Below are positions 24,255 to 33,295 of a stretch of 39,346 nt of DNA, one piece after another. The stretch spans positions 1-39,346 of the forward strand of contig NZ_MUHW01000028.1 in the NCBI RefSeq assembly GCF_002007235.1, written 5' to 3'. The notes below the pieces were generated by a model. The model was not told the origin of the DNA and searched no databases. It saw only the letters and a list, made by a program, of their open reading frames with translations. The position numbers were made by a program, and so were the translations under genes. Source of the stretch: Oribacterium sp. C9. Lineage in GTDB: Bacteria; Bacillota; Clostridia; Lachnospirales; Lachnospiraceae. Numbering within the stretch: position 1 is the first letter of the stretch; each line of letters starts with the position of its first letter.

Positions 24255-25280
24255 TCAGTTCTCATCCAAGGTTATCATCCGCTTTTCTTTTGCTGAAAGA
24301 TAAACAGAATTAAGAAGCTTTACACTTACAATTGCTTTTTCGGGTTCAACCGGTACATTATCACCAGCTGCAAGTTTCTTATAAAAATCCTCTATCAGAA
24401 ATCCATGTCCGGAGCCCCAATAATCTTTACCAAGCACGATGCCTGAAGAGAAATCTTTTTCAATATGTTTTTCTCCGGTTTCAATTGTCACCTTATTTCC
24501 AATCATGGAAATGAATCCATTCTCAAATACAAGTTCTATCTGAACCGGTGCGTTCCTCACATAGCAGTTTGAGCAGAAAAAAACATACCTTCCTCCTGAT
24601 TTTCCTGTCATAAAAATTTCTGCAGTATCCTCTGTTTCAATCTGATCCTTAAGTCTATGGGTTGCTGTGGTAGCTTCTATAGTTTTTATCTGATCTCCTG
24701 AGAGCCACTGAAGAAGATCAAATGTATGAATTGCCTGATTTTCCAGAGCACTTCCTCCTTCTTTTTCCAGCGTCCCTCTCCAGAGTGATTCACTATAGTA
24801 ATTTTCTTTTCTATCCCAAGTAACATAACCGCGTCCGCCTAAAATACCGAAGAGTTCTCCAGAGTCGACGAGTCCTTTCATGTACATTACGGCCTCGTTA
24901 TATCGATTCTGAAAGCATATTCCCAGCTGACGTCCTGTGTCATTCCTTACACGAATCATTTCTTCGGCATCTTCGGTTTTTAGTGCCATAGGTTTTTCAC
25001 ATAAAACATCCTTACCGCATTTCATAGCTTCTATTGCAACTTTGGCATGCAGATAGTGAGGAAGACATATATGTACCGTATCTATATCCGAATCATTTAA
25101 AAGATCATGATAATCTTCATACATTTTCTCTACAGCGTACAGTTTCTTTGCTTCAGCCGCTTTTTCAGTCACACAATCACATACTGCAATACACTCTGCA
25201 TTTTCAACATTTTTTAGTGCTTTGAGATGATTGTTTGAAATCATCCCACATCCGATTATTCCGGCTTTAAATGTTTTCAT
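24255..25280 (-). CDS. Gfo/Idh/MocA-family dehydrogenase (copy 3)
   Basis: This 341-residue NAD(P)-dependent dehydrogenase has the Rossmann motif GIIGCGMISNNH at 7-18 and the catalytic-site signature CEKPMAL at 94-100. The C-terminal beta-sheet half holds GGSALENQAIHTFDLLQW, with the substrate-contacting His. It oxidises a sugar, cyclitol or uronide hydroxyl, often at C3. The start codon lies inside the end of the AraC regulator gene (14-base overlap), so expression is linked to that gene. This copy and copy 2 share the H-x-x-D-L-x-Q-W motif; copy 1 does not. Substrate specificity cannot be read. Confidence 0.9.
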   Translation of the reverse strand: MKTFKAGIIGCGMISNNHLKALKNVENAECIAVCDCVTEKAAEAKKLYAVEKMYEDYHDLLNDSDIDTVHICLPHYLHAKVAIEAMKCGKDVLCEKPMALKTEDAEEMIRVRNDTGRQLGICFQNRYNEAVMYMKGLVDSGELFGILGGRGYVTWDRKENYYSESLWRGTLEKEGGSALENQAIHTFDLLQWLSGDQIKTIEATTATHRLKDQIETEDTAEIFMTGKSGGRYVFFCSNCYVRNAPVQIELVFENGFISMIGNKVTIETGEKHIEKDFSSGIVLGKDYWGSGHGFLIEDFYKKLAAGDNVPVEPEKAIVSVKLLNSVYLSAKEKRMITLDEN

Positions 25281-27615
25281 ATAATCTGTAACCTTCTCTC
25301 TTATTTAATTCCTTATACTGACTTGGCGTTACGCCTTCATATGCCTTGAATACTCTGAGGAAAGTTCTTTGACTTCCAAAACCACATTCCATGCTTATTT
25401 CTTCTAATGATGCATCTGTAAATATCATTTCTCTGGCCTTACAAAGCCTTATATTGGTAATATATCGGTTCAGAGTGTCACCATTCATGCTTTTGAAATA
25501 TTTAGACAATGAAGAAGCTGATGTTCTAAACGCTTCCGCAATTGCATTAACATTAAGCTCAGGGTCCTGATAATTGGCATCAATATAATCTTTAATTTTC
25601 TGATACTGAACGCTTTTTTCGGATTTGATCTTTTCTTTAGAAGCATTCGTAATCTTTTCACATATTGTTTTTGAAAAATCAAGTATTGCATCCAGCATCG
25701 CATCTATGTCATCAGATTTTGTTGCTTCAATTACCTTCTTCTGTTTCATTACAACAACAGAGTCAGCGGAAAATACTCTTGCTTCTCGAAGAATTGTAGT
25801 CATGATTTTAGAAATCAAAAACTGCTTTGCCTCAGAACTAAGATAGTTAGATTTGTTAAGATTTAATATTTCTTCAATCACATTTTCGGAAGCTCCTATA
25901 TCTCCATGCCTTATACTGTATAAAAGCTGGTTTTCCTTATCCGCAGGATATTCAAGAAGAGTATCCTTAGGCAGCATATTGATGTTCTTGTAATCACAAT
26001 CTTTTATATTCTCATATTTCTGTAACTCTCTGATAACCTGAATTTCTGCATTTTCCCTATAGATTCCGGATATTCCATGGTGTGAGCCACTAAGAGCACT
26101 TTTATATTGGAAATCCGAATTTGCTTCCATGAATTCTCTTACATTCTTCTGAATCAGAGAGACCGTTTCTATAAGTTCATTCTTTGAGATTTCGGTTTTT
26201 TCCCATATCAGGAACATAACCTCTGCTTCCTCTGAAGGGAACAAAACATATTCCAGGTCCTCCTTATGCAGCATTTCTTCTGTCACATTACGAAGAATAA
26301 ATTTCATAAGATCAAGGTTCTTTATCAATGTGCCATCTGTCTCAATGCTGTATGAAAGAAGACATCCTTTCATGCTTTCTTCAATAGTGATGCCTGATTT
26401 AGTAAATAATTCTCTGTCAAACATCCTTGAAGCATCCCTCGAAGAAATTAACTGACGAAACATTTCCCTTTGTATAGCACTTCTCTGAAGCTCCAGCATA
26501 TTGAAATTCTGCTGATTATTCTTTACCAGTTTTCTTATGCCGGAATCTATATATGCATATGCATCTTTCGATTTTGCTTCATCACCCATGTCTCCCGCGT
26601 TGGTTTCCAGAGCCTGCATTATATTTTGAATTTTGGAATAGTTCTTACGATAATCCAACGCGATGATAAATACTGTGATGACCGCATACAACACCATAAG
26701 CAGCAACAGTGTCCGCTTGATCGTAGATATCTGCGATGACATATTCGTGGATTTTGATACAACAAGAAAATCCCAGTTTTCATTCTCTGAAGGAATATAG
26801 GATACCATCTGATCATTCAATTGAAAGCTTGTATCATTATTTCCATCCTGCTTAATGAGCAGCACCGGTAGTTTTTCTGTAAAGTCATCTGTAAGAACAT
26901 CACTTGAAATTATTTCCTTTGTATTCCTGTTAAATATCAAAAGTTTACTGTCCAGAAGCCAGTCAGAGACTTGCATAAGCTCTTTCAGATCAAAAATCAG
27001 TACTGCGTTCGCAGAACCCGCATTCTTTTTGATCCCGCTGACAGGACGTACAAAAATCAGATATCGTGTGCTTCCGGTCATACTGTTTACAGGCTGAAAA
27101 ACCTGAGTTGAATTATATTTTCCTCCTATAATCTCCCTGAATTCTTCGTATGAATAGCCATATTCTGACATATCCATCGTATAGTATGTTTTACTATCAC
27201 TATAGTATGTCTCCGAAACCATAAGGTCTGACTGAGGAAAGTAAAGATAATAATTCTCACCCTGTTCCAGTGTTCTGAATTCTGTTGAAAGCTCATTTGT
27301 CAAAAGATATGCATTCCACCTGGATTTTGCATCAACTATATCTGTTTCTGCAATGTCTTTAACCAGTGAACTTCTGCCTTCTTTTAAAGCTATCTCTCTC
27401 AGATTTTTTATGTTTCTGTCCATCCGGATTCTGGTGATCTCAAGTTGGATATTGTTAGTGTATTCCTGCTGTTCATGCAGTATTTTTACCGCATGATATG
27501 AATTTGCAACTAGAATAATGAGTGCACAAAGCGCAGAAATGATATAGGCCATACTCCACTGTAGTAAAAACCTTTTGTTTATCGTTTTCCATTTCCATTC
27601 TTTGTTAAGCTTCAT
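25267..27615 (-). CDS. Membrane-bound AraC-family regulator (YesN-like sensor)
   Basis: This 782-residue regulator spans the membrane twice: a first hydrophobic segment at about 17-40 (WSMAYIISALCALIILVANS) and a second near 305-325 (LLLLMVLYAVITVFIIALDY). The roughly 260 residues between them would lie outside the cell and act as the ligand sensor. A long cytoplasmic linker follows, then a C-terminal AraC DNA-binding domain (about 670-775) with two HTHs: NVNAIAEAFRTSASSLSKYF and LEEISMECGFGSQRTFLRVF. Proteins of this kind control neighbouring carbohydrate operons in response to outside oligosaccharides. It is embedded in the directon it probably controls, which would give positive feedback. 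Confidence 0.92.
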   Translation of the reverse strand: MKLNKEWKWKTINKRFLLQWSMAYIISALCALIILVANSYHAVKILHEQQEYTNNIQLEITRIRMDRNIKNLREIALKEGRSSLVKDIAETDIVDAKSRWNAYLLTNELSTEFRTLEQGENYYLYFPQSDLMVSETYYSDSKTYYTMDMSEYGYSYEEFREIIGGKYNSTQVFQPVNSMTGSTRYLIFVRPVSGIKKNAGSANAVLIFDLKELMQVSDWLLDSKLLIFNRNTKEIISSDVLTDDFTEKLPVLLIKQDGNNDTSFQLNDQMVSYIPSENENWDFLVVSKSTNMSSQISTIKRTLLLLMVLYAVITVFIIALDYRKNYSKIQNIMQALETNAGDMGDEAKSKDAYAYIDSGIRKLVKNNQQNFNMLELQRSAIQREMFRQLISSRDASRMFDRELFTKSGITIEESMKGCLLSYSIETDGTLIKNLDLMKFILRNVTEEMLHKEDLEYVLFPSEEAEVMFLIWEKTEISKNELIETVSLIQKNVREFMEANSDFQYKSALSGSHHGISGIYRENAEIQVIRELQKYENIKDCDYKNINMLPKDTLLEYPADKENQLLYSIRHGDIGASENVIEEILNLNKSNYLSSEAKQFLISKIMTTILREARVFSADSVVVMKQKKVIEATKSDDIDAMLDAILDFSKTICEKITNASKEKIKSEKSVQYQKIKDYIDANYQDPELNVNAIAEAFRTSASSLSKYFKSMNGDTLNRYITNIRLCKAREMIFTDASLEEISMECGFGSQRTFLRVFKAYEGVTPSQYKELNKREGYRLYENI

Positions 27616-27632
27616 TATCTTTTTTCCTGTCG

Positions 27633-28754
27633 TTATTCCTGTACTTTATTTTTGCAATGCCCCTGCAATTCTTCGAGAAACCTATCCTCATCCACGGGAA
27701 TGTCTACCCAATCCCCATTGGTCCAGGACGAAAGATGAATAGCGTTTGAAATCTGAAGTCCCTTCATTCCTTCATATCCCGGTGCGATTGGAACCGCTCC
27801 TTTTAATATACAATCCGCAAAATTGTTCATTATACCGGGATGTGATTCGTATTTTCCATTCACAGGAATCCTGCAATCCCAAACCTCCGGCTTTCCCAGA
27901 CCTTTTTTATAAGTCTTATTAAATTCCGACTCAGACTGACGCAAACGACGAAATAGTATTTCATCATTTTCGACTACAATCTGTCCACGATCACCGTCAA
28001 TTTCAAGTCTATTCGTTCCGGGAGCATCGGCAACAGTTGTGATATAAGCACCTGTTGCTCCATTAGGGTATTCCGCAACCGCATAAAGGTCATCTTCTAC
28101 ATCGATGTTTCTATGTTTCCCATAATACACTGTTGACTTTATGCGCATGGGCATACCACACATCCACTGCCAGAGATCAAGATTATGAGGATTCTGATTA
28201 AGAAGAACTCCTCCTCCCTCTCCATCCCAGGTAGCTCTCCATCCGCCCTGATCATAATAACTTTGCGAACGATACCAGTTTGTTATGATCCAGATTACCC
28301 GTCTCATTTCACCAAGTTCACCACTCTGAATTAATTCTCTGACTTTTTTATAAATCGGATTCGTTCTTTGATTGAAATCTATTGCATATACAAGCTCGGG
28401 ATGGACTTTGGCACATGCATCCATTTTTCTCACCTGTTTTGTGTAAACTCCTGCAGGTTTTTCGACCAAAACATGTATCCCATGCTCCATGGCATCAATT
28501 GCAATAGATGGGTGGAAATAATGTGGCACCGAAACGATAACGCCATCCACGGATCCGCTTTCTATAAGCTCTGAGGCCGTATGAAACGTTTTTAGCTTGT
28601 CTCCGAACATTGACTTTGCAAGTTCCAGTCTTTCTGAATCTGTATCTGCTACAGCACAAAGTTCCAGCAAAGGTGTTTTCCCCTGAAGTATGTCACGTGC
28701 ATGCTGAGACCCGATATGTCCGAATCCGATGATTCCAATCCGTACTTTATCCAT
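27633..28754 (-). CDS. Gfo/Idh/MocA-family dehydrogenase (copy 2)
   Basis: This 373-residue dehydrogenase shows GIIGFGHIGSQHA at 7-19 for NAD(P) binding and VEKPAGV at 97-103, the family's active-site EKP. GGGVLLNQNPHNLDLWQWMC in the middle carries the conserved His that lies near the substrate. Its stop is 17 bases from the regulator gene, and its start shares one base with the stop of the TIM-barrel gene upstream (TAATG), so it is coupled to that partner. Pairing of such a dehydrogenase with a TIM-barrel isomerase/epimerase is the core of inositol and of 3-keto-glycoside or C-glycoside pathways. Confidence 0.9.
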   Translation of the reverse strand: MDKVRIGIIGFGHIGSQHARDILQGKTPLLELCAVADTDSERLELAKSMFGDKLKTFHTASELIESGSVDGVIVSVPHYFHPSIAIDAMEHGIHVLVEKPAGVYTKQVRKMDACAKVHPELVYAIDFNQRTNPIYKKVRELIQSGELGEMRRVIWIITNWYRSQSYYDQGGWRATWDGEGGGVLLNQNPHNLDLWQWMCGMPMRIKSTVYYGKHRNIDVEDDLYAVAEYPNGATGAYITTVADAPGTNRLEIDGDRGQIVVENDEILFRRLRQSESEFNKTYKKGLGKPEVWDCRIPVNGKYESHPGIMNNFADCILKGAVPIAPGYEGMKGLQISNAIHLSSWTNGDWVDIPVDEDRFLEELQGHCKNKVQE

Positions 28755-29527
28755 TATAGCGTACCTCTCTCCAAAGATTTCATAAATTCCAGAGCCGTTT
28801 TTGCATCTTTTTCCATGTTTTCTGTTTTACCTTCAATACTCATTCGACCGTCATATCCGATTTTTTTAAGTTCATTGAAAAATCCCCTATACTGTTCTCC
28901 TTCATTAGAGAGAGGATATTTTCTCCCATCATTTGCTGCTATATGCATATGATTGAAGTCACGAATGATAGAAATATTTGTGAGTAAATCGTTATTTCTC
29001 ATGACATGGAAATAATCTACAAGCTGCCCTACATGAGGGTCATCTGCATCTGTTTTCAGAATTGCTCCTTCTTCCAATGTATTGATCATATTAGTTTCAG
29101 CATGAGACAGCGCTTCAATGGCAATTTTCATTCCATGTTTTCCTGCTATTTCTCCGGTGATCCTTAGTGCATCAACAAGCCTCTTATATGCCTTTTTAAA
29201 CGAAAGTCCTTCATGACACATTCTTGCTTTTCCACTTCCAAAAACTACAACTTCAGTTTCAAAAAACTGTAGACAATCAAAAGCTTCCTCAAGGTATCCC
29301 CGGAAATCTTCATCTTTCCATGTACCATCCACTATATTCACAGTTTTAGGAAAGAGCACACTGGCTGCTTCTGCACGAATTCCCAGTTCATCAAGTTTCC
29401 TTTTTTCTTCCCGTCTTTCCTGTTCCGTAAGTTTAACGATTTTTGTAACATTGATTTCAATATAATCAAAACCTGACCGCTTAAGGATCTCTGCATTATT
29501 TATATCCGTACATATTCCGTAACGCAT
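28754..29527 (-). CDS. Xylose-isomerase-like TIM-barrel protein (copy 1)
   Basis: This 257-residue protein has the xylose-isomerase-like fold. Putative metal ligands in order are Glu in MKIAIEALSHAETN, Asp-His near VDYFHVMRN, His in RDFNHMHIAANDGRKYP and Glu in GRMSIEGKTE. The start MRYGICTDINNAEILKRSGF and the strand FDYIEINV are typical. AAGGGTGA precedes the ATG. It lies 14 bases after the heparinase-like gene and is coupled to copy 2 of the dehydrogenases. It is only distantly similar to the second barrel at 19270-20040, so the two probably do different steps. Epimerase, isomerase or eliminase are all possible. Confidence 0.85.
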   Translation of the reverse strand: MRYGICTDINNAEILKRSGFDYIEINVTKIVKLTEQERREEKRKLDELGIRAEAASVLFPKTVNIVDGTWKDEDFRGYLEEAFDCLQFFETEVVVFGSGKARMCHEGLSFKKAYKRLVDALRITGEIAGKHGMKIAIEALSHAETNMINTLEEGAILKTDADDPHVGQLVDYFHVMRNNDLLTNISIIRDFNHMHIAANDGRKYPLSNEGEQYRGFFNELKKIGYDGRMSIEGKTENMEKDAKTALEFMKSLERGTL

Positions 29528-29541
29528 TTATCACCCTTTCC

Positions 29542-31563
29542 TTATAGTAATGCATACGATTTCTCTGAGAGAATCAGCTTACTATCATCCTTAAACACAA
29601 CATACCCCTTTTCTTCTTCAACATATGCTTTAAGTGTGACATTCTCCGGCGCTATCACATTCAGAAAATGAATCGGAGCTTTTCCCTTATGTTTTACAAT
29701 CAACTGAGGGATAGGTTTTCTATAGCCATAACCCCATGATACCCATCCTCCGATAGGATTCTCCGAACCTTTTAAAATCTCATGTTCTACTTGCTTATCA
29801 GAAACTGAAACAACCCGGTATTGTCTTTGATTAGCTGTGGTATATAGAAATTCTTCAGGAGCATTTTCTTGGAGATCACCAAATCCAAAATTAAAGTAAA
29901 GTCTTATATCATGATCTTCCTGGCAAATACCATCAATCAAATCTTCTATAATGAAAATATCGCCTGGGAATCTAAATACTCTTCTTCTGTGAAAAATCGG
30001 ATCTTTCCTATAGGCATATCCATTATGCGAAATATCTATCAGCTGATACTGCTCAGTTTCCATCATCTCATGAAGAAATGTTCTGACTCCTCTGGTTCTG
30101 AATGTGAGTTCCGGTTCTTTTCCCATCTCATGATCATCAATATACAGAGTGTTATGAGCTTTTGCAGAAAGAAAATAATGCCTCCATTCTTTCCAACAAG
30201 ATGAATTGTAAATATACCTTCCGCTATCAGTCAGTACATCTTCGCCCTTAATCTGGATTTCTACATGGCCGGTATCTATATGGGAATGAGAACTTACTTC
30301 TCCTCGTTCAAGGTTTACCCCCTGAACATGGAAATAAGTATCATTTGGTCCCCACCCGGTTCTCATTACAAAGATTCCTGCATTGGTATATGAATAATTC
30401 CTGTCTCTTGGCGGAGTCCCTTCTCTTCGAAGCGTTTCCATATATTGAAATTCAGGATTTCCTGTTTCTTCATACATACATCGAAAGAAGGCACGGAGTT
30501 CGTTAAGGTCGTAGGGATCAAATGTAAGATTCATACCCTCGTAAAGCGATGTATCACATCTTCTTCCCGTCAGATCGTCTCTGTCTGCATCACCTATCAT
30601 CGGTGTACTTAGATCCGGTTTTACAAGACTTACCAAAAACTTGGCTGCACGTTCCAGAGTTGGAAGCATATACTGAGGCACCGGATAGCCATTATATTTG
30701 AGCAATCTGTAGCATTGAAAATATGCACCTGCAGCTACCATATGATAAATAGGAGTCCTCTCCATGTGGATTCCGTCATTATCGAAAGAATATTTGACCT
30801 CCTGTGTGACACGCTTGTATCCTGTCGAAAACCAGTCTGATTTAATTTCAGGGAACAAAATGCCGCATTCAAGAAGAGCTGCTGTTTCCTGAGTCAACCA
30901 GTTGCTCGATTTTTTGTGATTTGTGTAATGTGTCATCAAAAAATCTGCATGATCACACACTGAGGTCAAAAAGATCACCCAGTCCTCATCAGTGAGAACT
31001 TCTGAATGTCGAAAAATTTCCATGGCCGGAAACCAGGAGGTATACATCCTCATTCCTGTTTCTAAAGTCCTCCATGAATGACTTGGGAATTTATATTTTG
31101 CCTCAGTTCCTTCAAAATCATCCATAAAAGGCTTAACAGGCCATGCTTCTACCCATGAATGAAGTATAGAGAGAAATTCTTTTGTGTATTTCTCATCCTT
31201 CGTCTTTGCATAGGCTCTTGCAAGAGGCTGCATGAAAATATGGCGGTATAGAGACCACGACCACTCATTATCCCTTGACGTTTCAGTGGTAGGATTAAAA
31301 TACCAGTCGATAGGGCCGTCAAAATGATATCCGTAAATATCATGATTCAACACTTCTTCTGCATCCTTTAAAAGTTCCGGATCATTGATTTTTTCCGCAT
31401 CTTCTGCTTTAAAAAGATATACAGGATCTGTTCTTTCGGCAAAATGCTTTGCTATCTCATGCATAGCACCGGCTTCATCTTTTTCGTTGTATAATCTTCC
31501 GGCTGTCTCAAGCCCTCTATGTGAAAAATCTATTCGTCCAAGAAGTTCCGCTCTACGATCCAT
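29542..31563 (-). CDS. Heparinase II/III-family polysaccharide lyase-like protein
   Basis: This 673-residue protein has the two-part layout of heparinase II/III lyases: an alpha/alpha toroid (about 30-370), with NHKKSSNWLTQETAALLE and DGIHMERTPIYHM, and an anti-parallel beta-sandwich (about 390-673). The boundary carries EVSSHSHIDTGHVEIQIKG, then DVLTDSGRYIYN, the conserved His/Tyr region of the family. These enzymes cleave uronate-containing chains by beta-elimination, yielding 4,5-unsaturated ends. No signal peptide is present, so it acts on imported oligosaccharides in the cytosol. GAGGAC stands eight bases before the ATG. Not all family members are active lyases; the polymer cannot be named from sequence. 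Confidence 0.88.
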   Translation of the reverse strand: MDRRAELLGRIDFSHRGLETAGRLYNEKDEAGAMHEIAKHFAERTDPVYLFKAEDAEKINDPELLKDAEEVLNHDIYGYHFDGPIDWYFNPTTETSRDNEWSWSLYRHIFMQPLARAYAKTKDEKYTKEFLSILHSWVEAWPVKPFMDDFEGTEAKYKFPSHSWRTLETGMRMYTSWFPAMEIFRHSEVLTDEDWVIFLTSVCDHADFLMTHYTNHKKSSNWLTQETAALLECGILFPEIKSDWFSTGYKRVTQEVKYSFDNDGIHMERTPIYHMVAAGAYFQCYRLLKYNGYPVPQYMLPTLERAAKFLVSLVKPDLSTPMIGDADRDDLTGRRCDTSLYEGMNLTFDPYDLNELRAFFRCMYEETGNPEFQYMETLRREGTPPRDRNYSYTNAGIFVMRTGWGPNDTYFHVQGVNLERGEVSSHSHIDTGHVEIQIKGEDVLTDSGRYIYNSSCWKEWRHYFLSAKAHNTLYIDDHEMGKEPELTFRTRGVRTFLHEMMETEQYQLIDISHNGYAYRKDPIFHRRRVFRFPGDIFIIEDLIDGICQEDHDIRLYFNFGFGDLQENAPEEFLYTTANQRQYRVVSVSDKQVEHEILKGSENPIGGWVSWGYGYRKPIPQLIVKHKGKAPIHFLNVIAPENVTLKAYVEEEKGYVVFKDDSKLILSEKSYALL

Positions 31564-31619
31564 ATCCGTCTGTCCTCATTTATTTTTTAACATGTTTCCG
31601 GCCATAGTTATTTACTTGC

Positions 31620-33275
31620 TTAGTTAGCGATATAGGTATCGTATGTTTTCTGCATCATCCCTATCGCTTTCTCGATGCCGAAGTCCTTTAATTGCTTCTG
31701 ATAGTTATCCCATTCTGTTAGCGGAGTAGTTCCGTTTATGAACTGCGCTTCCATTTCATCAGAGAGAGTCTTAACGTTTGTGATGATGTCAGCATATTCA
31801 TCCTGTTCCTCTTCACTGACGGATGCAGGTGGGAAGAAATGTTTTCCCATATCTGTCTTCATACTTGCAGCAAGTGCAGCTTTCTGATTATCCTGTGAAT
31901 AATACTGAAGAATGTACTGAGGATCCTGCACACATGTTCCTGAAGTAGATGCTCTTGTATAGCCCGCCAGAATCTCTGCGGCACTTTTTCCTTCAGGATT
32001 ATCAAGAACAAAATCTGTATAAACAGGCTTTCCATCCTTCATTTCATAAGTCTGACCTTCAATTCCAAAATTATTTACAAGATTGCCTTCTTCACTGTAC
32101 ATCCAATCCAGAAGCCATGCGGCTGCATCTGTATTCTTACACTCTGTTGAAATTGCTGCAGATGTACCTGACTTATCGAAGATATTATTCATCTTTGAGA
32201 ATTTTGCATTCTTTCCCTTTTGTGATGTAACCGGCGGCGCACACTGAAGGTTATTGATATCAAAATCAGGATCCTGTTCTTTCATGACTTTTCCATAGCT
32301 TCCAAGCCCTTGCCCAAACGGGGCATATACAGCAGCGGATTTACCTGTTGTAAAATATGTCTGGTTCGATTTCTTATCGGCAACAAGCCAGTCATTGTCA
32401 ATCAGCCCTTCTGTATACATCTTATTCATCCATGTGATGAACTCTTTACGACTATCCTCAACAAGACCATTTTTCACCTTACCGTCATCATCAACATAGA
32501 AGTCTCCCCAGTTATCAAATCCCGGTGACCATATATCTTTCATCCATTCATTTCTTGTGACAAATGGAACCTCAAAGCCCGCATCCTTATATGCTCTCAG
32601 GACCTTTTCCCAATCATCGGGTGTCTCCGGAACATCAAGCCCCGCATCTTTAAGAATATCCGCCCTGTAAATAAATCCGGAGCTGAATTCTGTTTCATTA
32701 GGTGATTCTGTTCCTCTAAGGAATGGGAAGCAGTAATGTCTTCCGGAGGAATCTTTGACCATTTTGTCAATATCAGGATGCTCTGCAAGAAGTTTAGAAA
32801 GATTTGGGCAATTCTTTTCCATCATGTCATCAATTGAAATAATTACACCATCATTGATTGCCGCTCCCGCTCCACTTGGATACTTCGTCCATGTATACTC
32901 GATGATATCCGGATATTCTCCACTCGCTGTCATTACGGCAAAATCTTCACTTTCAGATCCCTGTGTCGGGTGCTGAAATTCTATTTCAATACCAGTTTGT
33001 TCCTGCACATATTTGGCCCATGGTGTATCACCCAGATTCTGATAATTTGATGAGACATTTGCATTAAGAGTTGTCCACCAGGTAAGTTTTACTCCCTCAA
33101 ATGGCTTGTCACTATTTTTTGCGACAGTTTCTGAACTTTCACTCCCCCCCGCAGTTGTAGTAGCTGCAGGCGCATTTTCAGAACTGCCGGCTCCACATCC
33201 TGCCAGACTTATTCCTGCAAGAATAACTGCCATAGCTGCCGTTGAACCACGTTTCATCATTTGCTTTTTTGACAT
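31620..33275 (-). CDS. Extracellular solute-binding lipoprotein (LplA-type, CUT1 ABC importer)
   Basis: This 551-residue protein starts MSKKQMMKRGSTAAMAVILA, a lipoprotein signal peptide ending in the lipobox LAGC with Cys27. A low-complexity linker (SSENAPAATTTAGGSESSET) tethers the mature domain to the membrane. The mature part fits the large binding proteins that partner LplB/YtcP permeases, with VKLTWWTTLNANV, GEYPDIIEYTWTKYPSG and AAWLLDWMYSEEGNLVNNFG. It would bind an oligosaccharide outside the cell and deliver it to the permeases at 22322-24237. GGAGGAAG stands five bases before the ATG. Its place as second gene of the directon suits a protein made in excess. Confidence 0.93.
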   Translation of the reverse strand: MSKKQMMKRGSTAAMAVILAGISLAGCGAGSSENAPAATTTAGGSESSETVAKNSDKPFEGVKLTWWTTLNANVSSNYQNLGDTPWAKYVQEQTGIEIEFQHPTQGSESEDFAVMTASGEYPDIIEYTWTKYPSGAGAAINDGVIISIDDMMEKNCPNLSKLLAEHPDIDKMVKDSSGRHYCFPFLRGTESPNETEFSSGFIYRADILKDAGLDVPETPDDWEKVLRAYKDAGFEVPFVTRNEWMKDIWSPGFDNWGDFYVDDDGKVKNGLVEDSRKEFITWMNKMYTEGLIDNDWLVADKKSNQTYFTTGKSAAVYAPFGQGLGSYGKVMKEQDPDFDINNLQCAPPVTSQKGKNAKFSKMNNIFDKSGTSAAISTECKNTDAAAWLLDWMYSEEGNLVNNFGIEGQTYEMKDGKPVYTDFVLDNPEGKSAAEILAGYTRASTSGTCVQDPQYILQYYSQDNQKAALAASMKTDMGKHFFPPASVSEEEQDEYADIITNVKTLSDEMEAQFINGTTPLTEWDNYQKQLKDFGIEKAIGMMQKTYDTYIAN

Positions 33276-33295
33276 GTTTACTTCCTCCGTTTACT